64,000 nt of DNA from JBBDJB01 sp040880125 (GTDB taxonomy: Bacteria; Planctomycetota; Planctomycetia; Pirellulales; JBBDJB01), in the NCBI GenBank assembly GCA_040880125.1, contig JBBDJB010000040.1:24061-88060 (forward strand). Direction: 5' to 3'. Every line of letters starts with the position of its first letter. Position 1 is the first letter of the stretch. Under the pieces are notes generated by a model. It had not been told where the DNA came from. It made no database searches and was given only the letters and a program-made list of their open reading frames with translations. Made by a program: the position numbers and the translations under genes. Below, piece after piece: positions 26,243-35,184 of this stretch.

Positions 26243-26319
26243 GTAGCTGGATTCATAAGGATTCAGCCGCCGGCGATATGCACCCGGAATGGGCTGACCT
26301 CTTCACAAGTTCAGCTACC
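26243..26319. repeat. GTAGCTG/TTCAGC repeats, copy 2 (two adjacent units)
   Basis: GTAGCTGGATTCATAAGGAT followed by TCAGC (26243-26267), then CTGACCTCTTCACAAGTTCA and GCTAC ending at 26317. The ends match the family at 24251-24270 and 28162-28226. The two halves resemble one longer inverted unit with decayed arms. Confidence 0.55.
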
Positions 26320-26412
26320 AGGGGCGTTTCGCCCGGGTTTTCGCGCCGTTGAGTAATCGCCGCGCGGCACCTAAAATAGGGTGTCGGCACTGGTGACGTC
26401 GGTCCCTGCTGC

Positions 26413-26436
26413 GTGGCACAGAGATTCTTGTCTGTG
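26413..26436. repeat. GTGGCACAGACA palindrome family, copy 5
   Basis: GTGGCACAGAGATTCTTGTC followed by TGTG. Three bases differ from the complete copy at 22755-22782 and the right end is truncated. It is the only intergenic copy here that is neither at a convergent junction nor at the right end of the window. Confidence 0.7.
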
Positions 26437-26534
26437 AAACCAGGGCGAAGGGGCATAACGTCACCGCCGGCCGCCTCGACGACCCCGCGTCCGCCCCACA
26501 CCGGCCGCCATTCGTGCCGGATTGCAAGGTGAGG

Positions 26535-28106
26535 ATGAGTGATTTACACCATGAGTGCGGCGTTGCCGCGATTTACCACCTGCCGGGTCAACAGGCGAGC
26601 CCGCTGTGTCCCGAGCAGGGACCGGAGGAAGTGTCCCGGCTGATGCCGCGGATGCTGCTGGATATCCAGAACCGGGGGCAGCTTTCGGCGGGCATCACCT
26701 CGTTCAATCCGCATCGCAACCAGCTCATCGACACGTACAAGGACCTGGGCAGCGTCAGCGAAGTATTCCGCCTGAGCCATCGCGGCAAGGCCGAGAACTT
26801 GATGCGGGAATACGCCGGCCGGGCCGCCATCGGGCACGTCCGCTATGCCACTTGCGGCCGAGAAGACCGCAGCTACGCCCAGCCCTTCGAGCGGCATCAC
26901 CTGCAAAAGCACAAGTGGTTCAGTTTCGGCTTTAACGGCCAACTGGCCAATTACGCCGAGCTGCGCGACAACCTGCTGGCCGATAACGATCATCACCTGG
27001 CCCGGCAGACCGATACCGAGATCATCCTGCACGAGATCAGCCGCGAGTTGTCCGGCGACCGGCGGCCGTCGCTGATCGAGATGATGCGGAACATCGCTAG
27101 CCGGTTCGACGGGGCCTACAGCCTGGTGCTGCTCAACTCGCTGGGCGAGATGCTAGTCGCCCGCGATCCCCTGGGCATCAAACCGTTGTGCTATGCGATT
27201 GAGGGGCCGCTGTTCGCGGCGGCCAGCGAGAGCGTGGCGCTGTTAAATCTGGGCTTTGCGCCGGAGAGCATCAAGTCGCTGTTGCCGGGCCAGGCGGTGA
27301 CGATCTCCGACGGCAAGCTGGAGATCCAGCAGTTCGCCCGCAGCTCGCGCCAGGCACATTGCTACTTCGAGTGGATCTACTTCGCCAACGTGGCCAGCAC
27401 CATGGACGGCCGCAGCGTGTACCTAGCTCGGACGGCCCTGGGCGAGGAGCTAGCCCGGCTCGAAACGGTGCCGATCGACCAGGACACGATCGTGGTGCCG
27501 GTGCCCGATACGAGCAAGGCGGCCGCCGACGCGATGGCATATCGCCTGGGCGTTCCTTCGCTAGAAGGTCTGATCCGCAATCGCTACACCGGCCGAACGT
27601 TCATCGAGGGGAGCGGCGACCGGCGGCGCAAGGCCGAGGCGAAGTACACGCCGCTCCGCGAAGTGCTCGAAGGCAAGCGCGTGCTGTTGGTCGAGGACTC
27701 GATCGTCCGCTCGACCACGATGAAGGTGTTGCTCTCGCGGATCCGCGGCCTGGGCCGGGCGCGGGAGATTCACGTGCGGGTGGCCTGCCCTCCGATCATC
27801 GCGCCGTGCTTTTACGGGATCGACATGTCGACGGTGCAAGAGCTTTTCGCGCCGCCTTTCATGCAGCCGGGCCGCACGGCCGAGGAGGTGCACGCCGAGA
27901 TGGCCGCGGCGCTGGGGGCCGATTCGGTGCGTTATCTGCCGGTCGAGTCGATCGCCCGGGCGATCCGCAAGGACGCCGACCAGCTTTGCCAGGCGTGCAT
28001 CACCGGCGAGTATCCAACCGTGTTCGGCCAGCGGCTCTACCAGGTGGCGCTGGAGAACGACCGCGAGTCGAACGGCAGCCGGCTGGAGCGGACCTACGAG
28101 GCGTAG
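26535..28106 (+). CDS. purF: Amidophosphoribosyltransferase
   Basis: First committed step of purine synthesis: PRPP plus glutamine gives phosphoribosylamine. 523 residues. A seven-residue propeptide (MSDLHHE) precedes the catalytic Cys8. The glutaminase motifs are NRGQLSAGI and FNGQLANYAEL. The PRPP loop is VLLVEDSIVRSTTMK. Four cysteines at 276, 425, 485 and 488 fall at the Bacillus-type iron-sulfur positions (AHCYFEWIYF, PCFYGID, LCQAC), so an oxygen-sensitive cluster is likely. AAGGTGAGG ends just before ATG 26535. YFANVAS replaces the usual YFARPDS. Confidence 0.93.
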   Translation: MSDLHHECGVAAIYHLPGQQASPLCPEQGPEEVSRLMPRMLLDIQNRGQLSAGITSFNPHRNQLIDTYKDLGSVSEVFRLSHRGKAENLMREYAGRAAIGHVRYATCGREDRSYAQPFERHHLQKHKWFSFGFNGQLANYAELRDNLLADNDHHLARQTDTEIILHEISRELSGDRRPSLIEMMRNIASRFDGAYSLVLLNSLGEMLVARDPLGIKPLCYAIEGPLFAAASESVALLNLGFAPESIKSLLPGQAVTISDGKLEIQQFARSSRQAHCYFEWIYFANVASTMDGRSVYLARTALGEELARLETVPIDQDTIVVPVPDTSKAAADAMAYRLGVPSLEGLIRNRYTGRTFIEGSGDRRRKAEAKYTPLREVLEGKRVLLVEDSIVRSTTMKVLLSRIRGLGRAREIHVRVACPPIIAPCFYGIDMSTVQELFAPPFMQPGRTAEEVHAEMAAALGADSVRYLPVESIARAIRKDADQLCQACITGEYPTVFGQRLYQVALENDRESNGSRLERTYEA

Positions 28107-28132
28107 GCTTTCTACGCCGACCTTCTCTGTAC

Positions 28133-28157
28133 GTGGCACAGACATTCCTGTCTGTGC
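28133..28157. repeat. GTGGCACAGACA palindrome family, copy 6
   Basis: GTGGCACAGACATTCCTGTC followed by TGTGC. It lies 26 bases after purF, in the convergent junction with trmB. It is directly followed by a GTAGCTGAA-type repeat. Confidence 0.8.
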
Positions 28158-28161
28158 GCTG

Positions 28162-28226
28162 GTAGCTGAACTGGCAAGAATTCAGACTGACCTCGATATC
28201 GGCTGAATTCTCACATATTCAGCTAC
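28162..28226. repeat. GTAGCTGAA/TTCAGCTAC inverted repeat, copy 3
   Basis: GTAGCTGAACTGGCAAGAAT followed by TCAG (28162-28185), and GGCTGAATTCTCACATATTC followed by AGCTAC (28201-28226). The outer GTAGCTGAA and TTCAGCTAC ends form an inverted repeat of about 65 bases. Two other, less complete copies were seen. Confidence 0.65.
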
Positions 28227-28227
28227 G

Positions 28228-28262
28228 CCCCCTCCCCGGCCCTCTCCCAGAGGGAGAGGGAG
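28228..28262. repeat. CCCTCTCCC hairpin repeat, copy 1
   Basis: CCCTCTCCC (28240-28248) and GGGAGAGGG (28252-28260) pair perfectly around AGA, preceded by CCCCCTCCCCGG. A matching copy in the opposite orientation lies at 37482-37520. Both are between convergent genes, so a role as transcription-end structure is plausible. Confidence 0.7.
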
Positions 28263-28287
28263 TATGTCGACGGCGCGCACGCTAAGG

Positions 28288-28953
28288 CTACGCGTGCCCA
28301 TTCGGGCCAGTTAGTTCTTTGCGAAACTCGCTGCGATAAACCGGCAGGTTGGCCAGACGCATGCGGCGCTCGAAGTGAGTGCGGTAGTCGAGCGTGTGCT
28401 CGGCCGGCGCGGCGTCCACCGGAAACGGACCAGCGAGTGACGTCACCACGGCAATCCGGGCGAGCGACTCCTCGAAGTAATCGCCGACGTCGGTCCAGAA
28501 GTGCAACCGTCCGTCCGGCAGCAGCACACGCTGCACCTGGCCGAGGAAGGCGTCGTTCATGATGCGGCGCTTGTGATGCCGCTTCTTCCACCACGGGTCG
28601 GGAAAATAGACGTGCACGGCGGCGAGCGACTCGTCGGGCAGCACTTCGCGAAACACCCGTTGGGCGTCCCCCTGCACCATGGCCGCGTTTGCGATCTCAT
28701 GCTTGGCCAGCCGGGCGGCTGCGAAGCGGGCGTACTTGTGGGCGATCTCGATGCCGAGGAAGTTGTGCTCCGGGAACTGCTGCGCAGCCCGCAGCATGAA
28801 CAGCCCCTTGCCGCTGCCGACTTCGACCTCGAGCGGCGCCGGGCGGTTGAACAGCGCGCCGGCGTCCCATGGCTGGGGCAGGCTCTCGACGCTCAGCAGA
28901 TGTAGCGACAGGTCGAGCGAGGGATCGATCTTTCGCAGCGAGCGACGGCCCAT
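28288..28953 (-). CDS. trmB: tRNA (guanine-N7-)-methyltransferase
   Basis: Methylates G46 of tRNAs using S-adenosylmethionine. 221 residues. The SAM site reads LEVEVGSGKGLFMLRAAQQF; the TrmB signature VYFPDPWWKKRHHKRR is intact. It lies in a run of reverse-strand genes with the rhomboid protease upstream, 41 bases away. Convergent with purF. Confidence 0.93.
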   Translation of the reverse strand: MGRRSLRKIDPSLDLSLHLLSVESLPQPWDAGALFNRPAPLEVEVGSGKGLFMLRAAQQFPEHNFLGIEIAHKYARFAAARLAKHEIANAAMVQGDAQRVFREVLPDESLAAVHVYFPDPWWKKRHHKRRIMNDAFLGQVQRVLLPDGRLHFWTDVGDYFEESLARIAVVTSLAGPFPVDAAPAEHTLDYRTHFERRMRLANLPVYRSEFRKELTGPNGHA

Positions 28954-28993
28954 TGGTTTCGCGTTTCTTTCGGGGGAGGACGACGGGGGGCGA

Positions 28994-29812
28994 TCAGGAG
29001 AAACGATCGGTCCACTCGTTGAACTGATCGCGCCAGTCGTCTTCGGCTGCGGAGGAGCCGGCGGAGAACAGCGGCATGAGGATCATTCCCGCCACGAAGC
29101 CGCCGATATGCGCCCACCAGGCGACACCGCCGGCCATTCCCAGATCGAGCGCATTGGTGGCGTTGAGCAACTGCACGATGAACCACGCGCCCAGCACGAT
29201 CAACGCCGGCAGATCGACGACGGTGATGATCACCACCAGCACGACCAGCGTGCGCACCCGCGCGGTGGGGAATGTAATGGCGTAGGCACCGAGCACGGCG
29301 GCCACAGCGCCGCTGGCCCCGATGGCGGGTATGGTGCTGCCGGGGTCGTTCACCCATTGACACGCCAGGGCGAGAAATCCACTCACCAGGTAAAACAGCG
29401 GAAATCCGAAGTGGCCCAACCGGTCTTCGATGTTGTTGCCGAAGATCCACAGAAACCACATGTTGCCGGCGAAGTGCAGCCAGTTGCCGTGCAGGAACAT
29501 CATGCTCACCAGTGTGAACAGGATCTGCGCCGGGCGCGGCTGCAGGATGACCGGCGGCGGCTGGCCTACCGGGATGACCTGACCGTTCGGGGCCTGCTGC
29601 TTCACCGGCTGCCGCTCGACCTGCACAACGAGTTTCGGATCGACAAGCTGGCTGATCCGCCGCGGCACGAATCCGTAACGAATATACGTCTCCTCGCGCT
29701 CCCGCATATTGAGGCTGCTCAGCCAGAGCATCACCACCAGGTTCACCGCGATAATGCCCACGGTGACCCAGGGGGTGCGGCGGTGCGGGTTGGTGTCGTA
29801 GAGCGGGAACAT
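28994..29812 (-). CDS. Rhomboid-family intramembrane serine protease
   Basis: 272 residues, about six membrane segments. The catalytic serine is Ser168 in GASGAVAAVLGAY and the histidine is His235 in AHIGGFVAG; the loop HGNWLHFAGNMWFLW and NNIEDRLG are also conserved. A long hydrophilic loop follows helix 1. It cleaves membrane-embedded substrates; the target is unknown. ATG 29812 is taken because the first helix starts soon after it; the Shine-Dalgarno match is weak. Confidence 0.9.
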   Translation of the reverse strand: MFPLYDTNPHRRTPWVTVGIIAVNLVVMLWLSSLNMREREETYIRYGFVPRRISQLVDPKLVVQVERQPVKQQAPNGQVIPVGQPPPVILQPRPAQILFTLVSMMFLHGNWLHFAGNMWFLWIFGNNIEDRLGHFGFPLFYLVSGFLALACQWVNDPGSTIPAIGASGAVAAVLGAYAITFPTARVRTLVVLVVIITVVDLPALIVLGAWFIVQLLNATNALDLGMAGGVAWWAHIGGFVAGMILMPLFSAGSSAAEDDWRDQFNEWTDRFS

Positions 29813-29953
29813 GACACGGCGGCTCGGCGAAAATTGACCGAGCGATTTGGTGGCTGCTTTTAAAACGTAGATATACAACAGGGACGGGCGCTCTTACGCG
29901 GCCCGCTGCGCGCCAGCCGAGGTCCACTGATGGCTGACAGCGCGAGCCCCGTA

Positions 29954-30463
29954 CTATCTGGGGCTGGCGATCGCGTCGACCGGCAGGGCCACGCCCTTGA
30001 TCTTGCCTTCGACGACGAGGTTCTCGCGGACGAAGCCCTGGAAGCCGCAGACCAGCATGGCGCCGCGGCGATAGCGGAGCAACTGCGCGGCCAGGACGAG
30101 CCGATCGCCGGGGACGACCCATTCGCGGAAACGCACGTCTTCCATGCCGCCGAAACCGATCATCTGCGTGCCGAGCAGGTCGTGCTTGAGCGCATGGTAG
30201 GACGACAATTGCGCAGCCGCCTCGCACATGATGACGCCCGGCATCAGTGGTAAGCCCGGCATGTGCCCGCGGACCCAGAACTCATCTTCGCTGGTGTCCT
30301 TGTATCCGACGCAGATGTTCCGCTCGGGATCGTCGTAGACGATGGCGGTAAGCTGCTCCATCTCGTGCCGCTGAGGATTGATCTTACGGATCTCCTCCAG
30401 GTCGGCGATGACGTGGTTCAGGTCGTACTGCGAAAAGTCGACGATTAGTTCCTTGGCGGCCAC
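29954..30463 (-). CDS. FabZ/FabA-like 3-hydroxyacyl-ACP dehydratase
   Basis: 169 residues, hot-dog fold. The catalytic pair is His67 (GHMPGLPLMPG) and Glu81 (CEAAAQ), as in FabZ, which dehydrates 3-hydroxyacyl-ACP in fatty acid synthesis. A divergent N-terminal extension (LNHVIADLEEIRKINPQRHE) is atypical of FabZ, and no fatty-acid genes adjoin it, so an alternative acyl substrate is possible. GTG 30463 follows GGAG by eight bases, a firm start; the upstream frame is Pro/Gly-rich and unlikely. Confidence 0.85.
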   Translation of the reverse strand: MAAKELIVDFSQYDLNHVIADLEEIRKINPQRHEMEQLTAIVYDDPERNICVGYKDTSEDEFWVRGHMPGLPLMPGVIMCEAAAQLSSYHALKHDLLGTQMIGFGGMEDVRFREWVVPGDRLVLAAQLLRYRRGAMLVCGFQGFVRENLVVEGKIKGVALPVDAIASPR

Positions 30464-30688
30464 GCTCGGCTCTCCGAACAGGTAGTGAGGACACTCAGTC
30501 GGTGCAGCAACTCCGGCGGTCGGCGCCGGCAAAGGGTCGCCTCGCGTGCCAGGGCTCGCGCCTCCAGCCGAGCTCCAGGGCACGTTCAGGCGAAGACGCA
30601 CTTCTTCTGCGAAGCAACAACCTCCTGGTGGAGACTCCACGCGGGGCGCTTGCGGCTTTACCCTCTGTACTGGCCCTTCCGCAGTGGA

Positions 30689-30787
30689 CTACGTCTTGAC
30701 CTGCTGGCGCTTTTGTTTGCGCATTTTGCTGTTGGCGGGCCGCTTGCCGTGATTGGCTTTTTTAATCTTATGTCCGGGTTTGGACAT
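30689..30787 (-). CDS. Very small basic protein, bL37-like (32 residues)
   Basis: ATG 30787 to stop at 30689. It reads MSKPGHKIKKANHGKRPANS, then KMRKQKRQQVKT. There are eleven Lys/Arg residues. GAGGAGG with a 7-base gap is a near-perfect Shine-Dalgarno, uncommon here. The ANHGKRP core resembles, from memory, the tiny ribosomal protein bL37 of mycobacteria. It is a likely ribosome-associated peptide. It is on the same strand as the FabZ-like gene and the MMPL transporter. Recognition is by motif only. Confidence 0.7.
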   Translation of the reverse strand: MSKPGHKIKKANHGKRPANSKMRKQKRQQVKT

Positions 30788-30895
30788 GGGAGTTCCTCCT
30801 CAGGAATCGTGCAAAAAGTAAGGCTTCCTCGTCGTGACCAGACTACCATCTGGCCGCACGAAGGGAAAGCCGCCGACAAGTGGCCGCAACAAGTA

Positions 30896-33703
30896 TTATC
30901 GCGGGGTGTGCGTGATTTCGTAGCCCCGCCGCGGAAGATTGAAGTGCGGGGCGGGCGGCTCGGCATTGGGCTGCTCATCGCTGGGCGAGTCGGGCTGAAG
31001 CTCGGGAGGGTCGGTCAGGCGGCGGCCCTTCAATCGCGGACGGATCGGCACGGGCGCGGCTGGCCCGCCTTCTGTGCGATTTCGAGAAAGCCATGAGAGG
31101 ACCGCGGGCAGCAGGAACATCGACGTGATGCAGCAACACAGCACGCCCAGCGTGAGAACCCGGCCCAGGCTGGCCAGGCCACGGTGGCTGGCCAGCATCA
31201 TGCTGCCAAAGCCGACCATCGTGGTCAGCGACGTCATCAGCACGGCGGTGGCGGTGGAACTGCTGATGCGGTAGCGGCCTGATTGTGAGCGGAAGTCGTG
31301 CACGACGTGCACGCCGTCGTCGATCCCGATGCCCAGGATCAGCGGCAGCACGATCATATTGGCCGGGTTGAGCGGGACATCGAGCAGTCCCAACAGCCCG
31401 AAGGTCTGCAACATGCCCACCGCGACCGGTGCCAGGGCGAGCAGAACATAGAGGAGACTGCCGAAGTCGAGCACAAGCACCACCGTCACAGCCAGCAGCG
31501 AATAGCAGGTCGCTTGGATGTAGCTGCGGCGCATTTGCCGCGAAGCCTCAAAGGTTTGCAGCGGCTTACCGGTCACTTGGGGGTCAACATTGCGGACGCC
31601 TTGCACGAAGCGGCGCAGCGCGTCGGTATCCCAGATGTTGCCCTTGCCGTAGATCTTCAGCAGATGCCGGCCATTGGTTCCCAAAAAGCGACCGACCAGC
31701 GGCTCGGGGAGGTCCGTCATTTCGGGCGGCCGTGGATCGGCGACTTGTCGGATGGTTCGCAATTTCGATAGCAGGTCGCTGGCCATCCGTTGTTGAAGGA
31801 TCGACATCCGGCGGAAGACCTCTGCGGGCGGACTACCGGCAATGGCAGCGCGCAGCGGCTCCAGCGCGGCGAATTGCTGCGGTGAGAGGGCACTTCTTAA
31901 GTCGTCGATGACCGCGGTGATCTGCGCGGGCGAGTCGACGGGGATAAGCGGCGGTTCGTCAGGCAGGTTGGCAAGCCGCCGGGCGATGCGCTGGACGATG
32001 GGTTGCTTCGCCGCCAGGTCGCCGGGCAGCATCGAGACGATCTCCTCGGTTCGCTCGACCACGTCAGTCTGCTGGAGAAAGAGCTGCTTACGCCGTAACA
32101 GCTCCTCGGGCGTATCGGCCACGGAGAGAGCGTACCACAGGCTCTGATCGCTTTGCTCAAGCAGCTTGTGCTCCAGCTCGACGCTTTCCAGCCCCTCGGG
32201 CTGCATGTTGAGCAGGTTGTGGTCGTACCACAACGAGGGCAAGCCAGCGACGCAGAGCAGTGTGGCGGCGACCGAGAGCACCAGCACCAGACGGGGTGCC
32301 CGCATCACGAAGTTGACCCCCCTCCCGACGTTCAGGGGCCGGGGCATGCCGGCGGAGCCGACGGTGCGGTCGTGTAGCTGCAGCATGGCCGGCAGGGTGA
32401 CCAGTGCGGCGATGACGCACAACACGATTCCGCCGCCGGCGATGATGCCCAACTCCGCGACGCCGGTGAAGTCGGTGAATCCGGCGGAGAGAAACGCCAC
32501 CGCCGTGGTCAGGCCGCCGGTGACGATGCCGGGACCTACGCTGCCGGCCGTCTCGACCAGGGCATCGCGGCTGGATTCGACGGTCTCGCGCACGCGCAAA
32601 TACCGAGCGAGATAGTGGATTCCGAAATCGATGCCAAGCCCAACCAGGATCACACCGAACGACATGCTGAGGATGTTCAGATGACCCACCGCGAGCGTGA
32701 CATATCCGAACGACCACAGGATGCCGACCATCAGCGCGCCGACGGTCATCAGCGGGTGGCGCAGTCCGCCGAAGCCGGCCATGAAGAGGCACGCGACACC
32801 CACGAGGCTGACCGCACCGGCCTCGAGCGTGGCCTGGCTGCTGGCCTGCATCTCATCGTTTTCCATCACAGGCAGCCCCGTGAGGCCGATCTTCACGTCC
32901 GGAAGCGTGCGGGAGACTTCCGCGATCAAGCGGCGCAGCTTCGCGATTGCCTCATCACCGCGGGCGAACGAGTCGCCCTGGTCGGCGATGTGCAGCAGCA
33001 CCAATCCGAGGCGCCCCTGGTTGAGCAGGATCGGCTGCGAATCGAGCTGCGCGAAGGCGTCCTGCGGAATCATGTCCGGCCAGGGGGACGCGTAGGGGGC
33101 GGTGTCGCTAGCATCGCTGCGGAGCGCCGTGGCGGCCAGGCCGGCCACAGCGTGCGGAGGCAAGAACGGCCGCGGCGATACTCCACTGGCTTCTGCCGCG
33201 GAACCGCCCAGCAGCGAGGCGACGCGGAGTCGCGACCAATCGCCCTGTAACACTGGGTCGAGGCCTTGGATGAAAAGGTCCAGCCGTCGCAGATCTTCCA
33301 GCGGCAACTGGAAAAGGCCCTTGTCGCGCAGGGGCGTCAAGTCGATGCGGTGCAGCACGGCCTGGAAATCGCGGTCGTGCTGTCGCAGCACGGCCGCAAC
33401 CTGGTCCAGCGCGGGGATGACCTGTTGGGGGCCGTCGCCCTCGACGACCACGACCATGTCGTCCCGGTCGCCGAACTCCTCAATATAATCGATCCAGAGC
33501 TTGTTGTAGCTGCTTTCGGGATTCAATAGGTCGAGGCGGCTGGTGCGCATGCCGAGCCGCGAGGCAGCCCAAGATCCGGCCACGAGTGCCAGCGCGAGCG
33601 AAGCGACCAGCGTGGGAAGCGGGAATCGCACGACCAGCCGCGTGAGCAATGTCAGCGGACTGCGAAGCGGTGAGGTATCGCCGCAAGTCCCATTCGGCGT
33701 CAT
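30896..33703 (-). CDS. MMPL/RND-superfamily transporter, HpnN-like
   Basis: 935 residues, two RND-type halves, about 12 membrane helices. The proton-relay helices carry GLGIDFGIHYLARY (first half) and GIGIDDGVHVVHDF (second half). The large soluble loops fit RND porter domains. HpnN-type members move hopanoids or other lipids; this is the closest family, but no hopanoid genes are in the window. The tail is Pro/Arg-rich, cytoplasmic. ATG 33703 begins just before the first helix. Confidence 0.88.
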   Translation of the reverse strand: MTPNGTCGDTSPLRSPLTLLTRLVVRFPLPTLVASLALALVAGSWAASRLGMRTSRLDLLNPESSYNKLWIDYIEEFGDRDDMVVVVEGDGPQQVIPALDQVAAVLRQHDRDFQAVLHRIDLTPLRDKGLFQLPLEDLRRLDLFIQGLDPVLQGDWSRLRVASLLGGSAAEASGVSPRPFLPPHAVAGLAATALRSDASDTAPYASPWPDMIPQDAFAQLDSQPILLNQGRLGLVLLHIADQGDSFARGDEAIAKLRRLIAEVSRTLPDVKIGLTGLPVMENDEMQASSQATLEAGAVSLVGVACLFMAGFGGLRHPLMTVGALMVGILWSFGYVTLAVGHLNILSMSFGVILVGLGIDFGIHYLARYLRVRETVESSRDALVETAGSVGPGIVTGGLTTAVAFLSAGFTDFTGVAELGIIAGGGIVLCVIAALVTLPAMLQLHDRTVGSAGMPRPLNVGRGVNFVMRAPRLVLVLSVAATLLCVAGLPSLWYDHNLLNMQPEGLESVELEHKLLEQSDQSLWYALSVADTPEELLRRKQLFLQQTDVVERTEEIVSMLPGDLAAKQPIVQRIARRLANLPDEPPLIPVDSPAQITAVIDDLRSALSPQQFAALEPLRAAIAGSPPAEVFRRMSILQQRMASDLLSKLRTIRQVADPRPPEMTDLPEPLVGRFLGTNGRHLLKIYGKGNIWDTDALRRFVQGVRNVDPQVTGKPLQTFEASRQMRRSYIQATCYSLLAVTVVLVLDFGSLLYVLLALAPVAVGMLQTFGLLGLLDVPLNPANMIVLPLILGIGIDDGVHVVHDFRSQSGRYRISSSTATAVLMTSLTTMVGFGSMMLASHRGLASLGRVLTLGVLCCCITSMFLLPAVLSWLSRNRTEGGPAAPVPIRPRLKGRRLTDPPELQPDSPSDEQPNAEPPAPHFNLPRRGYEITHTPR

Positions 33704-33768
33704 GCTGCCCGTCCGTGGTGAAGCGGCTCCCGCCGGCTGAGGTTATGGTGAGATTGGACTACGTCGAG

Positions 33769-33797
33769 CACTGCTGGACAAGGTGAGCAGTGGCACC
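33769..33797. repeat. GCCACTGCTG palindrome, copy 2 (reverse, degenerate)
   Basis: CACTGCTGGACAAGGTGAGC followed by AGTGGCACC. On the reverse strand it reads GGTGCCACTGCTCACC.. and matches the copy at 6417-6444. It lies in the 280-base gap between the MFS and MMPL genes, with no other feature found there. Confidence 0.5.
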
Positions 33798-33983
33798 CCA
33801 AAGAGGCACGTCCACACCGTGATTCAAGCAGTGCTATATTCTCCCAGCCAACACAGTTAGGCAGGGAGAGTGGCCTCACCCATATTCCCAGCTCGCATTG
33901 TAAGCAAATGCGCGCCAGCGAGAAGGTGAATCGCTCATGGCGGCCACCGCACCGAACACAGGCGAAGCCGTGAAATGCGGTGT

Positions 33984-35171
33984 TCACTCTGTCCGGTGGC
34001 GATTCCAATACCACAAGAGTGCCGAGACGGAACTTGCCAGCACTGCCAGCATCGCGAGCGTTGCATAGTAGGTCCGCTCGGTGTACCACTGGCCGGCGTG
34101 GCCGGCAAAGGTCGCTCCGAAGCTTCCCAACCCGAAGGTCATCAGGAAGCTGAAACCATAACACAAGCTCCGTCGGCGGCGGGGTGCATACGACGCGATC
34201 AGACTGTTGTAGATCGGCTGGTTCATGAAGTGCACCAAGGCGAAGCCGGCGGTAACCCACACCCGCCCCAGGCCGCTGGCCAGGGCCATGGCAAGCAGAA
34301 ACGGCGCGTTGGCGAGCATGATCAGCATCAAGAGCGGCTCGAGTTTCCCAGGCCGGGCGATCCGTCCTGCCGTGTATTGGCCAATCATCCCCAGCGTTAG
34401 CACGCAGCCGGTCAGGAAGTTGCGAGTCGCTTCCGGGCGGTCGGAGATCAGACGGACGCCGGCCTCGTCCAGGTAGCGCGGCAGAAAGGTGAGAAACGCC
34501 GCGTAAATGAACCCGCTCATCGTGCCGAACAGCGTGATCACGAAGAAAGACCTCCAGCGGGCTTCGTCGCTCGCGCTGGTTGCCGCGCTGGCGGGGTCGC
34601 GGGCGTGATTGTGGGTCGTTACACGCAGCAAGAACCACAGCCCCAGCACCGCACCCGGCACGATCAACAGCGCATAGTACTGCCGCCATGTCGCACCGGT
34701 GGCGAACACGGCCCAGGCGAGAAACGGAGCGCTGCCGATGCCGGCCGACCCGAAAATGCCATGTGCTCCCAACGCCCGCGTCCGATTGGCGATGGACGTC
34801 TCGTGCGAGAGCAGCGCCAGCCCGGCGGGATGATACATACTGGCGAAACTGCCCATGGCGAACATCACAACGAACAGCACCGGCAGGCTGGGCGCGATTG
34901 CGGCAGCGCCGGCGGCGGCCGCGCAGCCCAATAGATACGTCGTCAGCATGATCTTGGCGCCGTAGCGATCGACGAGCCAGCCGACGACGATGGCGAACAG
35001 CCCAAACGGCAGTCGAAAGGCTGTCGCCAAGTTGCCCGAGGTGGCCCGGCCGACCCCGAAGTCGGCGGCGATCAATTGCTCGACGCTCGGCAGCGACAGC
35101 TCGTAGACGTGTACCATGGCATGGGCACACGAGACCAGCAGCACGAGCCGCAACAGGTTCGCCTGGTTCAT
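33984..35171 (-). CDS. Major facilitator superfamily transporter
   Basis: 395 residues, 12 helices. The loop 2-3 motif reads VVGWLVDRYGAKIML (GxLxDRxG-like). The substrate is unknown. The start at ATG 35171 is 13 bases after the trpD stop, with GAGG five bases before it, so the two genes are co-transcribed. This could be a tryptophan-pathway or aromatic exporter, but no motif settles it. Confidence 0.88.
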   Translation of the reverse strand: MNQANLLRLVLLVSCAHAMVHVYELSLPSVEQLIAADFGVGRATSGNLATAFRLPFGLFAIVVGWLVDRYGAKIMLTTYLLGCAAAAGAAAIAPSLPVLFVVMFAMGSFASMYHPAGLALLSHETSIANRTRALGAHGIFGSAGIGSAPFLAWAVFATGATWRQYYALLIVPGAVLGLWFLLRVTTHNHARDPASAATSASDEARWRSFFVITLFGTMSGFIYAAFLTFLPRYLDEAGVRLISDRPEATRNFLTGCVLTLGMIGQYTAGRIARPGKLEPLLMLIMLANAPFLLAMALASGLGRVWVTAGFALVHFMNQPIYNSLIASYAPRRRRSLCYGFSFLMTFGLGSFGATFAGHAGQWYTERTYYATLAMLAVLASSVSALLWYWNRHRTE

Positions 35172-35184
35172 TGCGACCTCTGGT

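Larger units (their letters stand above)
26208..26534. other. Intergenic region with three repeat copies
   Basis: This 327-base gap before purF holds GTAGCTGG..ATTCAGC (26243-26267), a CTGAC..TTCAGCTAC copy (26291-26319), and a degenerate GTGGCACAGA palindrome (26413-26436). No gene is visible. The purF ribosome site AAGGTGAGG lies at its right end. Confidence 0.6.
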
